Made by a program: the position numbers and the translations under genes
The notes under the pieces: generated by a model
Seen by the model: only the letters and a program-made list of their open reading frames with translations
Told to the model about the DNA's origin: nothing
Databases searched by the model: none
Part shown: piece after piece, positions 33,736 through 42,241 of the stretch
Layout: each line of letters starts with the position of its first letter
Numbering within the stretch: position 1 is the first letter of the stretch
Source: UBA1426 sp050953365
GTDB taxonomy: Bacteria; Bacillota; Clostridia; Peptostreptococcales; Anaerovoracaceae
Length of the DNA stretch: 64,000 bases
Assembly (NCBI GenBank): GCA_050953365.1
Contig: JBMNMN010000009.1
Location: forward strand, 124,001 to 188,000
Reading direction: 5' to 3'

Positions 33736-35949
33736 TCACAACAAAAACTCTTTCAGCTTGGGCTTTAAACCGGAATATCGTTCCAGAATCCTGTTGTTGT
33801 CTACCATTGCCCGCATTTTATCTTCCGAGCCTACCAGAATTACCGCTTCTTTAGCACGGGTTACGGCGGTATAAAGCAGGTTGCGTGTAGCCAGTACCGG
33901 AGGAAACCAAGATATGGGCATGATAACTACGGGAAATTCACTGCCTTGACTCTTGTGAACCGTTACCGCATAGGCCAGGTCCAGTTCCTCCAGATTCGTC
34001 ACATCGTAGGTCACGTATTTATTATCCTCATAAACGACTGTGATTTCGTTGAACTCGTTGTCAATGGTATGGATAAAACCGCAGTCTCCGTTGAATACGC
34101 CCTGTCCTTCGGTGAAGTCGTCAAATCGTTTCCATTCCAGCTGGTAATTGTTTTTAATCTGCATCACCTTATCGCCTTCGCGAAACAACCGGTCACCCAG
34201 ACGCTTTTCTTTCACGCCTTCAGAAGGGGGATTAAGAATCCGCTGCAGTTCCTTGTTCAGGTTGATACATCCCAGAAGTCCCTTGCGGACCGGCGTAAGG
34301 ATTTGCAAATCCCTTAGCGGATCGCAATTCTCAAAATAAGAAGGCAAGCGCCGAGCGCACAGATCCAGGATCGTGGCCAGCATCTCCTTTTCGCTTTTGC
34401 GGTGCAACAGGAAGAAGTCCTTGTCCCTCTCGTTGACATCCGGATATTCGCCTCTGTTGATCTTGTGGGCGTTGACTACGATAAGGCTCTCTTTGGCCTG
34501 GCGAAAAATCTCGGTCAACTTTATAGAAGAGATGATCTCGCTCTCTATGACATCCCTGAGAACATTTCCTGCGCCCACCGGCGGCAGTTGATCCGCATCC
34601 CCTACAATGATCAGCCGCGTTCCCGCGGGTATAGCCTCAAGCAAACCCTTCATCAGCATAATGTCGATCATAGATGCTTCATCGATGATAATGGCGTCGA
34701 AACGCAAAGGGTTTTCCTCATTTTTGCCGAAGCGCATACTGTCTTCGCCTTCGGAGTAGTAGTACTCCAGCAACCTGTGGATGGTGGACGCTTCATGGCC
34801 GGAAGTTTCCGTGATCCGCTTTGCCGCTCTCCCCGTCGGCGCTGCAATTGCGGCGGAAAACCCGTTGTGCCGGAAGATTGCCATAATGGTGTTAATAATG
34901 GTTGTTTTTCCCGTTCCGGGACCGCCGGTAATCACGGCCACCCCGCTTTTCATGGCGATCCGCACCGCTTGCTTCTGATTTTCCGACAGCTCGATTCCGG
35001 TCTGTCTCTCCGTCAGCTCAATGAGCTCATCTATGTTCCCACGAATCGGTTTCAAGACTGCCCGATCCAATTCCAAAAGCTTCCGGCATACCTTCTGTTC
35101 GGCCATGAAATAAGGCAACAAGTAAACAACCGCACGCCCCTCCAGATTCTCTACCTGCAGGTCGCCTTCAAAGGCCATTTGAACGATAGTTTCGTACACT
35201 TCTTCGGCGCTTATGTCGAGAAGCTCTCCTGCCAGCTCGCACAGCTGTTTTTGAGGCAAAAAGGTATGACCTTCATTAATATGAGACCACAGCGTAAAGC
35301 GGATGCCGCAGCGAATCCGCTGCGGATCGTTTTCGGGTACGCCGAGGAGCCGGGCTATACGGTCCGCTTTTCGGAAGCCGATGCCAAAGACATCTTCCAC
35401 CAGCTGATAGGGATTTTCTTCTATGGTCTTAATAGTGTCGGAGCCGTAGACCTTGTACAGCCGCATGGCATAACCTGTAGAAATTCCGAATCTTTGAAAA
35501 TAGAGCACGATCTCGGCAAACTCCTGATGGGCAGCAAATGCTGCCGAAATGGCTTCCGCCTTCACTTTGCCGATCCCGTCCACCTCTGTGAGCCGATGGG
35601 GTTCCTCGGCGATAATCCGCAGAGTGTCTTCCCCGAATCTTTTCACCATGGCTTGGGCCGTCTTTTTTCCGATGCCCTTCATGATGCCGGAACTGAGAAA
35701 GTTCTGAATTCCTTCTGCGGTTTTAGGTATTTCCTCCACATAGGTTTCAAAAACGAATTGCTCTCCGTAAGTGGGGTGAGTTTTCCAATTGCCCGTTAAG
35801 CGGTAGGACCTTCCCCTATCCGGATTATGAAGATAGCCCACTGCAGTAAACTGCTCCTGGGCTTCTTCGTTTTCGATGACTGCAATCGTATATCCGTTGC
35901 TATCGTTATAATAAATGATATCGGAAAGGATACCTGTTTTTTGTTCCAT
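33736..35949 (-). CDS. recD2: ATP-dependent DNA helicase RecD2
   Basis: This SF1B 5'-3' DNA helicase of 737 residues is of the RecD-like family that acts without RecBC. It has an N-terminal OB-like part, a helix-hairpin-helix region (about residues 90-190, SGIMKGIGKKTAQAMVKRFGE and TEVDGIGKVKAEAI), Walker A GGPGTGKTT (about residue 345), Walker B IIIDEASMID, and late helicase motifs DLAYAVTVHKSQGSEFP and LLYTAVTRAKE. It may take part in replication restart and mismatch-related repair. It starts 7 bp after the cca stop and precedes comF by 18 bp, suggesting a yhaM-cca-recD2-comF transcript. Confidence 0.95.
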   Translation of the reverse strand: MEQKTGILSDIIYYNDSNGYTIAVIENEEAQEQFTAVGYLHNPDRGRSYRLTGNWKTHPTYGEQFVFETYVEEIPKTAEGIQNFLSSGIMKGIGKKTAQAMVKRFGEDTLRIIAEEPHRLTEVDGIGKVKAEAISAAFAAHQEFAEIVLYFQRFGISTGYAMRLYKVYGSDTIKTIEENPYQLVEDVFGIGFRKADRIARLLGVPENDPQRIRCGIRFTLWSHINEGHTFLPQKQLCELAGELLDISAEEVYETIVQMAFEGDLQVENLEGRAVVYLLPYFMAEQKVCRKLLELDRAVLKPIRGNIDELIELTERQTGIELSENQKQAVRIAMKSGVAVITGGPGTGKTTIINTIMAIFRHNGFSAAIAAPTGRAAKRITETSGHEASTIHRLLEYYYSEGEDSMRFGKNEENPLRFDAIIIDEASMIDIMLMKGLLEAIPAGTRLIIVGDADQLPPVGAGNVLRDVIESEIISSIKLTEIFRQAKESLIVVNAHKINRGEYPDVNERDKDFFLLHRKSEKEMLATILDLCARRLPSYFENCDPLRDLQILTPVRKGLLGCINLNKELQRILNPPSEGVKEKRLGDRLFREGDKVMQIKNNYQLEWKRFDDFTEGQGVFNGDCGFIHTIDNEFNEITVVYEDNKYVTYDVTNLEELDLAYAVTVHKSQGSEFPVVIMPISWFPPVLATRNLLYTAVTRAKEAVILVGSEDKMRAMVDNNRILERYSGLKPKLKEFLL

Positions 35950-35956
35950 AATAAAC

Positions 35957-37363
35957 CTATTTCACAAGATATATGTTCCGAAATTTTGCCCGTATGGGGT
36001 TTTTTAAGGCCTTCGCTTTTTTTAGCAGCTTCGGTTTCGTATTGAGGCCGGGGAAACGATGAACCACATCCAAAAGCATGTTAAGCATCTCTCCCACCTT
36101 TTCTCCCTCTACGATGCCGGCTTCGATAAGATCATTGCCGTCGATGGCTAAGTCTTCCACATAAATGGGTTCCTTGCTTTTCTTGATGTCATCCAGGATA
36201 TAATAGCGGCTTTCGATACGGTACCCCGGGGTTTCATAGACTTCGCGCTGTTGCTTGCACAAACTGGTGAGGAAGTCGTAAACATCTTCCCCATTAAGAT
36301 AGATAAACCTTTTCAGCGAGTATTTATCCACCGCAAAGTACAGGTCCATCAGCAGATTCTGCGCGGCCTTCTGCATCCGAGCCCGTTCTTTGCTCAGGTT
36401 CAGTTCATCGATGGCCTTCATAGCCTTTTTCTTCTCAAAACAGAGCAGCAGCAAAGCAAGACGAAGATCTGCATCGCATCTTGATCGATCAATATTTTGA
36501 ATCAGCACGGAAAGATCCCCGTTTTCCATTCTACCTTTTGGCGGATAGCAATCGTTAAAAATAGCATTGAGTACGTTTGTAGAAACGCACATCCTCAGGG
36601 CTTTCCCTGTATTTTTCGTGGTCAGAAGCCTTTCGAATTCTGTTCTTCTCCTGTCCATGCTGATCTGTTCCAACAGGCAAGCGGTCTTCTGCATGGCCGT
36701 AAAAGTATCCATGGTCAAGTCGAAATCCAATTGCCCCGCCAATCGAATCCCGCGAAGGATGCGCAAAGGATCTTCCGTAAACCGCTTCTCCGGATCGCCT
36801 ATAGTACGAATGAGCCGATCCTTAAGATCCTTGCGGCCGTCATAAGGATCGATGATTCCTTTCTGCGGATGATAGGCCATTCCGTTGATGGTAAAATCAC
36901 GCCTGGCCAAATCCTCTTCGATGTTGTCGGTAAATATCACGTCATCGGGACGTCTGTGATCGGAGTAATTTCCGTCTATACGTAATGCGGCAACGTCCGC
37001 TGTCAGATCGCCTTTTCTTACTCTGACGACCCCGTACTTTCGGCCGGTACTATCTTTGCGCCCGTCCTTTGAGTCATCTTCAGCTTTGCTTTTGGCCATA
37101 TCGTCGGCCACGCTTTTAAGTTCGTCATCGTTGGCAATGCTCGCTCCGCTTCCGCTTTTGTCATCAGCTGTGTCAGCCACGCTTTTTCCATCACCAAAGA
37201 GCTCCGCCACCCTCTCCGGGGGCACATTACTGGCAAGATCCCAGTCTTCCGGCTGTATACCGAGCAGCAGGTCCCGCAGGCTGCCGCCCACAATGTATAC
37301 TTGATATCCGTCATCTTCAATGGTTTTCATGATTCCGGTTATTTCTTTTGGCAACCGCAGCAT
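35957..37363 (-). CDS. cca: CCA tRNA nucleotidyltransferase
   Basis: This enzyme adds or repairs the 3' CCA end of tRNAs. The 468-residue protein has the class II nucleotidyltransferase start YIVGGSLRDLLLG (Ser where Val or Ala is usual) and the metal-binding DWD at about residues 40-42, the RRDFTINGMAYHP motif, RFTEDPLRILRGIRLAGQL and a C-terminal RNA-binding region. Odd point: residues about 57-107, between the DWD strand and KYGVVRV, are a low-complexity Asp/Ser/Lys/Ala insertion (two KSVAD units) absent from the family. The frame is open across it. Confidence 0.93.
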   Translation of the reverse strand: MLRLPKEITGIMKTIEDDGYQVYIVGGSLRDLLLGIQPEDWDLASNVPPERVAELFGDGKSVADTADDKSGSGASIANDDELKSVADDMAKSKAEDDSKDGRKDSTGRKYGVVRVRKGDLTADVAALRIDGNYSDHRRPDDVIFTDNIEEDLARRDFTINGMAYHPQKGIIDPYDGRKDLKDRLIRTIGDPEKRFTEDPLRILRGIRLAGQLDFDLTMDTFTAMQKTACLLEQISMDRRRTEFERLLTTKNTGKALRMCVSTNVLNAIFNDCYPPKGRMENGDLSVLIQNIDRSRCDADLRLALLLLCFEKKKAMKAIDELNLSKERARMQKAAQNLLMDLYFAVDKYSLKRFIYLNGEDVYDFLTSLCKQQREVYETPGYRIESRYYILDDIKKSKEPIYVEDLAIDGNDLIEAGIVEGEKVGEMLNMLLDVVHRFPGLNTKPKLLKKAKALKNPIRAKFRNIYLVK

Positions 37364-37487
37364 ACGTATTTTTCTCCTTTTTAGCTATAGTGTTTATACG
37401 GTTTTGTATGATCATAAATCGCCTTGGACATAAATCCAAAACGTTGAACCCTTCTGACAAAAAGGCTGAAAGCGTATCACATGGTTC

Positions 37488-38447
37488 TCAGAACGACGGC
37501 TTATACAGTTTTCTATTGTCCAGAGTCCAGACTCGCTCAGAGAAGTCACCCGGCTTGGTCCCAAATAGCGCATCCTCCATATCGTACATTCTGGCATCCA
37601 CGATGTCCAGATAATGAAGAATTTCCGCCTCGGGGAAAAGCGGTTTTTTAGGGCTTCCAAATTCCGGTTCGTAATGATGGGAGAGTATCATATGTTCGAG
37701 CATAACCGCTTTCTCTTTACTCATCCCCAACTCTTCCGCCAAACGGTCGACGGTCTTAACTCCTTGCACCAAATGGCCGAGAAGCTGTCCTTCGAAAGAA
37801 TAACCTGAGGCCACGCCAATCTCGTTGGCATCAATTTCATTGAGCTTTTCAATGTCGTGAATAATAACGCCGGTGATGACCAAGTCACGATTTAGGTTCG
37901 TATAAACCTGACAGAAGTGTTCCCCCATAGCTATCATCCGTTTCATATGGTAGAGAAGGCCGCTCTTTTCAGCATGATGATTCTTCACAGCCGCCGGATA
38001 GTAAAGAAGCTTTTCTCTGTTGTCGGAAAGGATCCGCGCACAAAGAGCCTTCAGTTCCGGGTCGGTTATGGAAGCCACCGCTTCCTCTAAAAAAGCCAGC
38101 ATATCTTCCGGTTTCTCGGGAGCGGTGCGAATAAAATCGCTCATCTCTACACCGTCCTGGGCCACCGCTTTCCTGATTCGCAGAACGCGAAGCTGCTTTA
38201 GTCCGTTCCATTCGGTGACCTGAGCCTTAACTTTTACGATTTCCCCGGCTTCTATTTCGTTCAACGAAGGAAGCTCCGTATCAGCAACGTCCCATTTCTT
38301 TGCCGTAATTTCTCCCGTGTTGTCTGCCAGAAGAAGATCCAAATACTGTTTCTTGTTCGATCCCAGCTTCACCGCAATATTCTTAACCATAAAGAAATCT
38401 TGTATCTCATCATCGGTAGTCAACAGACTCACGTAATGCTGTTTCAT
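37488..38447 (-). CDS. yhaM: 3'-5' exoribonuclease YhaM family protein
   Basis: This is a 319-residue protein with an N-terminal OB-fold (about residues 15-95) and a C-terminal HD domain (about 150-300) carrying KSGLLYHMKRM and the metal-binding HDIEKLNEI, and MILSHHYEPEFG. YhaM/CBF1 proteins degrade RNA and single-stranded DNA from the 3' end. It lies 124 bp upstream of cca on the same strand. A TGATATAAT box lies 31-39 bp before the ATG; an 18-19 bp tandem array lies further upstream. Confidence 0.9.
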   Translation of the reverse strand: MKQHYVSLLTTDDEIQDFFMVKNIAVKLGSNKKQYLDLLLADNTGEITAKKWDVADTELPSLNEIEAGEIVKVKAQVTEWNGLKQLRVLRIRKAVAQDGVEMSDFIRTAPEKPEDMLAFLEEAVASITDPELKALCARILSDNREKLLYYPAAVKNHHAEKSGLLYHMKRMIAMGEHFCQVYTNLNRDLVITGVIIHDIEKLNEIDANEIGVASGYSFEGQLLGHLVQGVKTVDRLAEELGMSKEKAVMLEHMILSHHYEPEFGSPKKPLFPEAEILHYLDIVDARMYDMEDALFGTKPGDFSERVWTLDNRKLYKPSF

Positions 38448-38477
38448 GTTTTCAGTCCTCCATTTTGTAGTTTCTTC

Positions 38478-38486
38478 ATTATATCA
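38478..38486 (-). promoter_or_regulatory. Extended -10 promoter of yhaM
   Basis: TGATATAAT on the minus strand, the same extended -10 form seen before cdaA and the NhaC-type gene. No -35 is clear; the tandem array begins 34 bp upstream and repeats a TTGGTA -35-like sequence. Confidence 0.45.
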
Positions 38487-38519
38487 TAAAATGCGCGATA
38501 TTTTATATAACGGTATTTA

Positions 38520-38631
38520 TAATACCAAGCATTTCGCGTAATACCAAGCATTTCGCGTAATACCAAGCATTCGCGTAATACCAAGCATTTCGCGTAATAC
38601 CGGGCATTCGCGTAATACCAAGCATTTCGCG
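38520..38631. repeat. Six tandem copies of an 18-19 bp unit upstream of yhaM
   Basis: The unit TAATACCAAGCATTTCGCG occurs at 38520, 38539, 38558, 38576, 38595 and 38613. Copies 3 and 5 lack one T (18 bp), and copy 5 also has GG for AA. There are no spacers, so it is not CRISPR. A small hairpin, CTGCATC/GATGCAG, follows. Confidence 0.92.
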
Positions 38632-38661
38632 CTGCATCGCTGTTCAAAAGATGCAGACCGG

Positions 38662-38841
38662 AAAAAGTCAACTAATTAAGGTATATTATTATTTTTTAGT
38701 TGATATTATTTCCAAAAAATGTAATTTTTCTTGTCTGGAATATTTGAACTCAACTAATTTTTCAAAATATCTCTATAGTAGTTGATTTTTTCATTAAAAA
38801 GTCAGCTAATATATTGTATTTAACTATTATTAGTTAATTTT
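38662..38841. repeat. GTTGATTTTT-type hairpin array B
   Basis: Three successive imperfect inverted pairs built on the AGTCAACTAA / TTAGTTGAT core occur: AAAAAGTCAACTAA with TTAGTTGAT, CTCAACTA with TAGTTGATTT, and GTCAGCTAATA with TATTAGTTAATTT. This is the same family as array A at 9.7-10 kb. The decayed IS21 element begins 19 bp downstream. Confidence 0.65.
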
Positions 38842-39011
38842 CTTACTTTTCTGCCTGTTTGTTGTAGATTAAAAATGTAGAAAGTTGCAGGACAAAAATC
38901 CATAATATTGCAAGTTGGATTTTGCATAATATTGCAGAAGATCCATTGCAGGTAAAATCCCCATCACTTATCCTTGTATCTGACCAAAGAATGCAAGGAG
39001 GAAAAAGGAGA

Positions 39012-40553
39012 ATGCTCACAATGGATCAAATACATGATATCAGACGCAGGTATTATGAAAAAGGGGGAAATATTTCACAAATAGCATCCGCCCTACAGCT
39101 GGATTGGAGGACTGTACGCAAGTACATAGACATGAAAGATTTTAACGAGCCTGTAGCCAAACCGGCTTCTCAACAGCGATTTTGCCCTAAATTGGACGCC
39201 TTCAAGCCTGTCATTGACGAGTGGCTTGAAAATGACAAGTCTGCTCCGAGAAGTCAAAGACATACAGCCAAACGGGTCTACAAGCGCCTAACAAAGGAAG
39301 TAGAAGGGTTTAACTGTTCCTATCGCCTGGTAGCCCAGTACGTATCCTATCGAAAGAAACAGATCTATGCCGGTGAAAATGCAGGTTACCTGCCCTTGGA
39401 ACATAAACCCGGTGAAGCTCAAGTAGATTTTGGTACCGCTGAGTTTTATGAAAATGGCAGGCGTGTTACCGGAAAGTACCTGGAAGTATCCTTCCCCTAC
39501 AGTAACAAAGGTTTTCTGCAGCTGTTCTATGGCGAAAACATGGAGTGTCTGCTGGAAGGCCTGGACACAATCTTTCGCCATATCGGAGGGGTTCCCCATG
39601 AACTGTGGTTTGATAACACCAAGACGATTGTCACCAACATAATCCGTGATGGAGGAAGAAACTTGACCGATAAGTTTCAACGCTTTCAGGGAGCATTACG
39701 GATTTAAGGCTGTATTCACGAACCCGGGAGAAGGCCATGAAAAAGGCAATGTGGAAAGCAAGGTGGGTTATCAGCGCAGAAACTTCTTAGTCCCGGTCCC
39801 TCGCTTTCCTCTCTCTTTCCGATTTCAATAGGCAACTCCTAACCATGTGCGAGGAGGACGCAGACCGGGAACATTACAGGCACAACCAAGACAATTGAGG
39901 AACTGTTTCAAGCCGATCGGAAAGCCTTAAAACCGCTACCTTCTATTCCATTTGATTTGACAAGGCGTGTTACCCAAAAGGCGAATAAATGGGGTAAAGT
40001 CTATCTGAATAAAGGGCTACATGAATATTCCGTATCGCCAAAGCATGCAGGACTTATGGTCAACATAGTACTCAGTTCCGGCATGGTGATCATCCAAGAT
40101 GAAAACTACAGGGAGATTGTCCGGCACAAACGTCTTTATGGGGACTACAAGCAGCAGAGTATGGACTGGCTCCCTTATCTCAAACAGCTATCCCACCGCC
40201 CTCGTGCTTTGAAATACAGCGGCGTGTACGAAATGATGCCCAAATCCATGCGGCAATACCTGGAATCCTGTCAAAATTCAGAGGTTGGGCAAATCCTAAA
40301 GATCCTTGCAGAACTTACGGAGAGTACGGGATTTGAAAGTGCTGTTAACACGGTGAATCAGGCGTTACAGTATCAGGTAACAGATAGTGATAGCCTTAAA
40401 AGCCTATACAGAAGACTGTATATGGATGTGCCTGAGCTTCCTCCCATGCAGCTTTATGAGCAGATCCCGACAATGCAAACATTCACACCGAGTCTCACCA
40501 CCTACGACGAATTCATTAAGAGAAGGGAGGCAGTTGGCAATGCTGGATCATGA
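39012..40553 (+). pseudogene. istA: istA transposase of IS21, frameshifted
   Basis: This is the DDE transposase of IS21-type elements, here broken by three frameshifts. The first part, from the ATG at 39012 (AAGGAGG 9 nt upstream), has an HTH start MDQIHDIRRRYYEKGGNIS and the catalytic Asp residues in EAQVDFGTAEFY and LWFDNTKTIV. Frame is lost at about 39685 (the normal reading resumes as FREHYGFKAVF, and includes the catalytic Glu in EGHEKGNVESK), again at about 39805 and at about 39887, after which the original frame continues to 40553 (EELFQADRKAL onward). Three +1 shifts within 200 bp restore the frame overall but leave stops, so no full transposase is made. Confidence 0.88.
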
Positions 40554-41297
40554 AATCGCCGAATGTTGCAAACAGCTGCGTTTAAGCCGGAACTTGGCGG
40601 AAATGGCTCAATCCGTAAAGGGTGAAAGCCATCAGGAATATCTATACAACCTACTGTCTTCGGAACTTCAGTATCGAAAAAATGCCCGTGTAGAAAAGCT
40701 AATTAACAGCGCCGGCTTCTATTCCATTAAAACCTTTGAAGGGTATCGGTTCGATGAGATCACCCTGCCGGCGGACCTTTCCATAGAGAGCCTGAAATCC
40801 TTGAACTTTATCCATGAAAAGAAGAACATCATCATGTATGGGGGCACGGGTACCGGCAAAACCATGTTATCAATAGCTTTAGGCGTAGCAGCTTGCAAAC
40901 GGGGTATTCCTGTTAAGTTCTTCCGCACAGCCGCTTTAGTAAATGCGCTCTCTGAAGCGAAAAAAGCAGGGACACTGAGCGCATTTTTAAAGAAGCTAAA
41001 CCGGATTGAGCTCATAATTTTAGATGAATACGGCTATGTGCCCCTTGATAGAACAGGTTCCCAGCTTCTTTCGAAATCATATCGGATTGTTATGAACGCC
41101 GGAGCATCATACTGAATACAAACCTTGAATTTTCAAGATGGGTCAATGTGCTTTATGATGAACAAATGACAGCAGCCATGTTGGACCGGTTACTGCACCA
41201 TTGCTATCTGCTACTGTTTCCTGGTCCAAGCAACAGGATGAAAGAGTCAAGTATCAATGATCTATATCGCTCAATATCATCGGAAGGGACCAACTAA
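40540..41297 (+). pseudogene. istB: istB ATPase of IS21, frameshifted
   Basis: IstB is the AAA+ helper of IS21 transposition. Translation starts at the ATG at 40540 (AGGGAGG upstream), overlapping the istA end by 14 nt. Walker A is GGTGTGKTM and Walker B IILDEYGYV. A one-base deletion in a T-run at about 41070 breaks the frame, ending the open frame at 41115; in the next frame the normal C-terminus continues (EIISDCYERRSIILNTNLEF to the TAA at 41297). With istA also broken, this copy should be immobile. Confidence 0.88.
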
Positions 41298-41459
41298 GAA
41301 ACGTTAGCCTGCACCCGGACCGGGGGTTAATCACCTAAAATCCGGGACTGCAAAACTATGGAAAATGCATAGTGCAACATTCTGCATTTTTAACTTGCAA
41401 CTTTCTGCAAAAAGTACTTGCAAAAAACATTCTGCCGCATTTTGGCCTTTCATTCCATC

Positions 41460-41502
41460 AAAAATCAACTAAAAATGAATGTAACAAGCTTTTTAGCTAA
41501 CT
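41460..41502. repeat. GTTGATTTTT-type hairpin (C)
   Basis: AAAAATCAACTAAAAA (41460-41475) faces TTTTTAGCTAA (41490-41500). It belongs to the same family as arrays A and B and lies just right of the IS21 element. Confidence 0.5.
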
Positions 41503-41889
41503 GCCTGATTCTCTCATCTTCTTTCCATCTTTTTGCCGTATTAAAAAGCAACTGCTATATAAAATAATACCTTATATTTTAATTTCTGTAAATATTATCT
41601 AATTATTTATTTTAAGGTTTCAGTTTTTACAATAACATCTATTTTTATTCATGGAGTTTTCGTATATAATTCGTATATAAATTAGATACCAATTAGGCTA
41701 GGCGCGAAACATTATTTGCAGCCCAGATGCGACACATTACTCGAATTACAAATGTAGCTATATAGCTTACGAATGTTAGCTTTATAACGCATTAATCTGT
41801 TAATAAGCAGGTGAGCTAATGGGTAGAATGCTAATAATATGAAGGCTCAATACATTGCGTATTCCAAACAAACGGGATGTGCCAGTAGA
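41503..41889. other. AT-rich gene-free stretch
   Basis: About 390 bp between hairpin C and the tandem array show no supported gene. Short repeats such as GTATATAA and TAGCT occur. A promoter for nadE may lie here, but none was recognised. Confidence 0.4.
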
Positions 41890-42140
41890 TTGATAGAACA
41901 CAACCGGACCGGTGTTTGACAATGATAGACAATTGATAGTTCGCAACCGGACCGGTGTTTGACAATGATAGACAATTGATAGAACACAACCAGACCGGTG
42001 TTTGACAATGATAGACAATTGATAGTTCGCAACCGGACCGGTATTTGACAATGATAGACCCATGAATGAGACCAATGAATGAGACCAATGAATGAGATCC
42101 ATGAATGAGACCAATGAATGATAGACCAATGAATGAGATC
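41890..42140. repeat. Compound tandem array: four 43-bp units then six 13-bp units
   Basis: 43-bp units start at 41890, 41933, 41976 and 42019, alternating two variants (GAACACAACC and GTTCGCAACC), so the higher-order period is 86 bp. Each contains the near-palindrome CCGGACCGG. From about 42059 follow six units of CCAATGAATGAGA with small changes. The array ends about 100 bp before nadE. Minus-strand open frames across it are products of the repetition. Confidence 0.92.
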
Positions 42141-42241
42141 AATTATAGACAATGATATAACAATGATAGAACATTAATAGGCCAATGATAACCATTAGTA
42201 GTACATTAATTAAGCAATCGATGATAAAAGGAGAGGTACCG

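Larger units (their letters stand above)
38860..41439 (+). mobile_element. Decayed IS21-family insertion sequence (ends approximate)
   Basis: The region contains broken istA and istB genes. Its ends have internal inverted repeats typical of IS21: GTAGAAAGTTGCA near the left end (38877-38889) and GCAGAAAGTTGCA in inverse orientation near the right end (around 41395). The exact termini and target duplication were not resolved. GTTGATTTTT hairpins lie on both sides, so the element appears to have inserted into that repeat cluster. Confidence 0.8.

Noticed and set aside
34402..35799. Open frame of 465 codons on the plus strand opposite recD2
   Set aside because: Antisense shadow of RecD2, whose motifs are clear on the minus strand.
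38520..38631. CRISPR array
   Set aside because: Units are directly adjacent without spacers and no cas genes are present. The same holds for the arrays at 41890-42140 and 62675-62854.
39680..39890. Programmed frameshifting in istA
   Set aside because: IS21 istA is normally a single frame; three shifts leave internal stops and no slippery signal was seen.
41800..42152. Three overlapping minus-strand open frames of about 100 codons
   Set aside because: They are created by the 43-bp and 13-bp tandem repeats; no ribosome sites and repetitive low-complexity translation.
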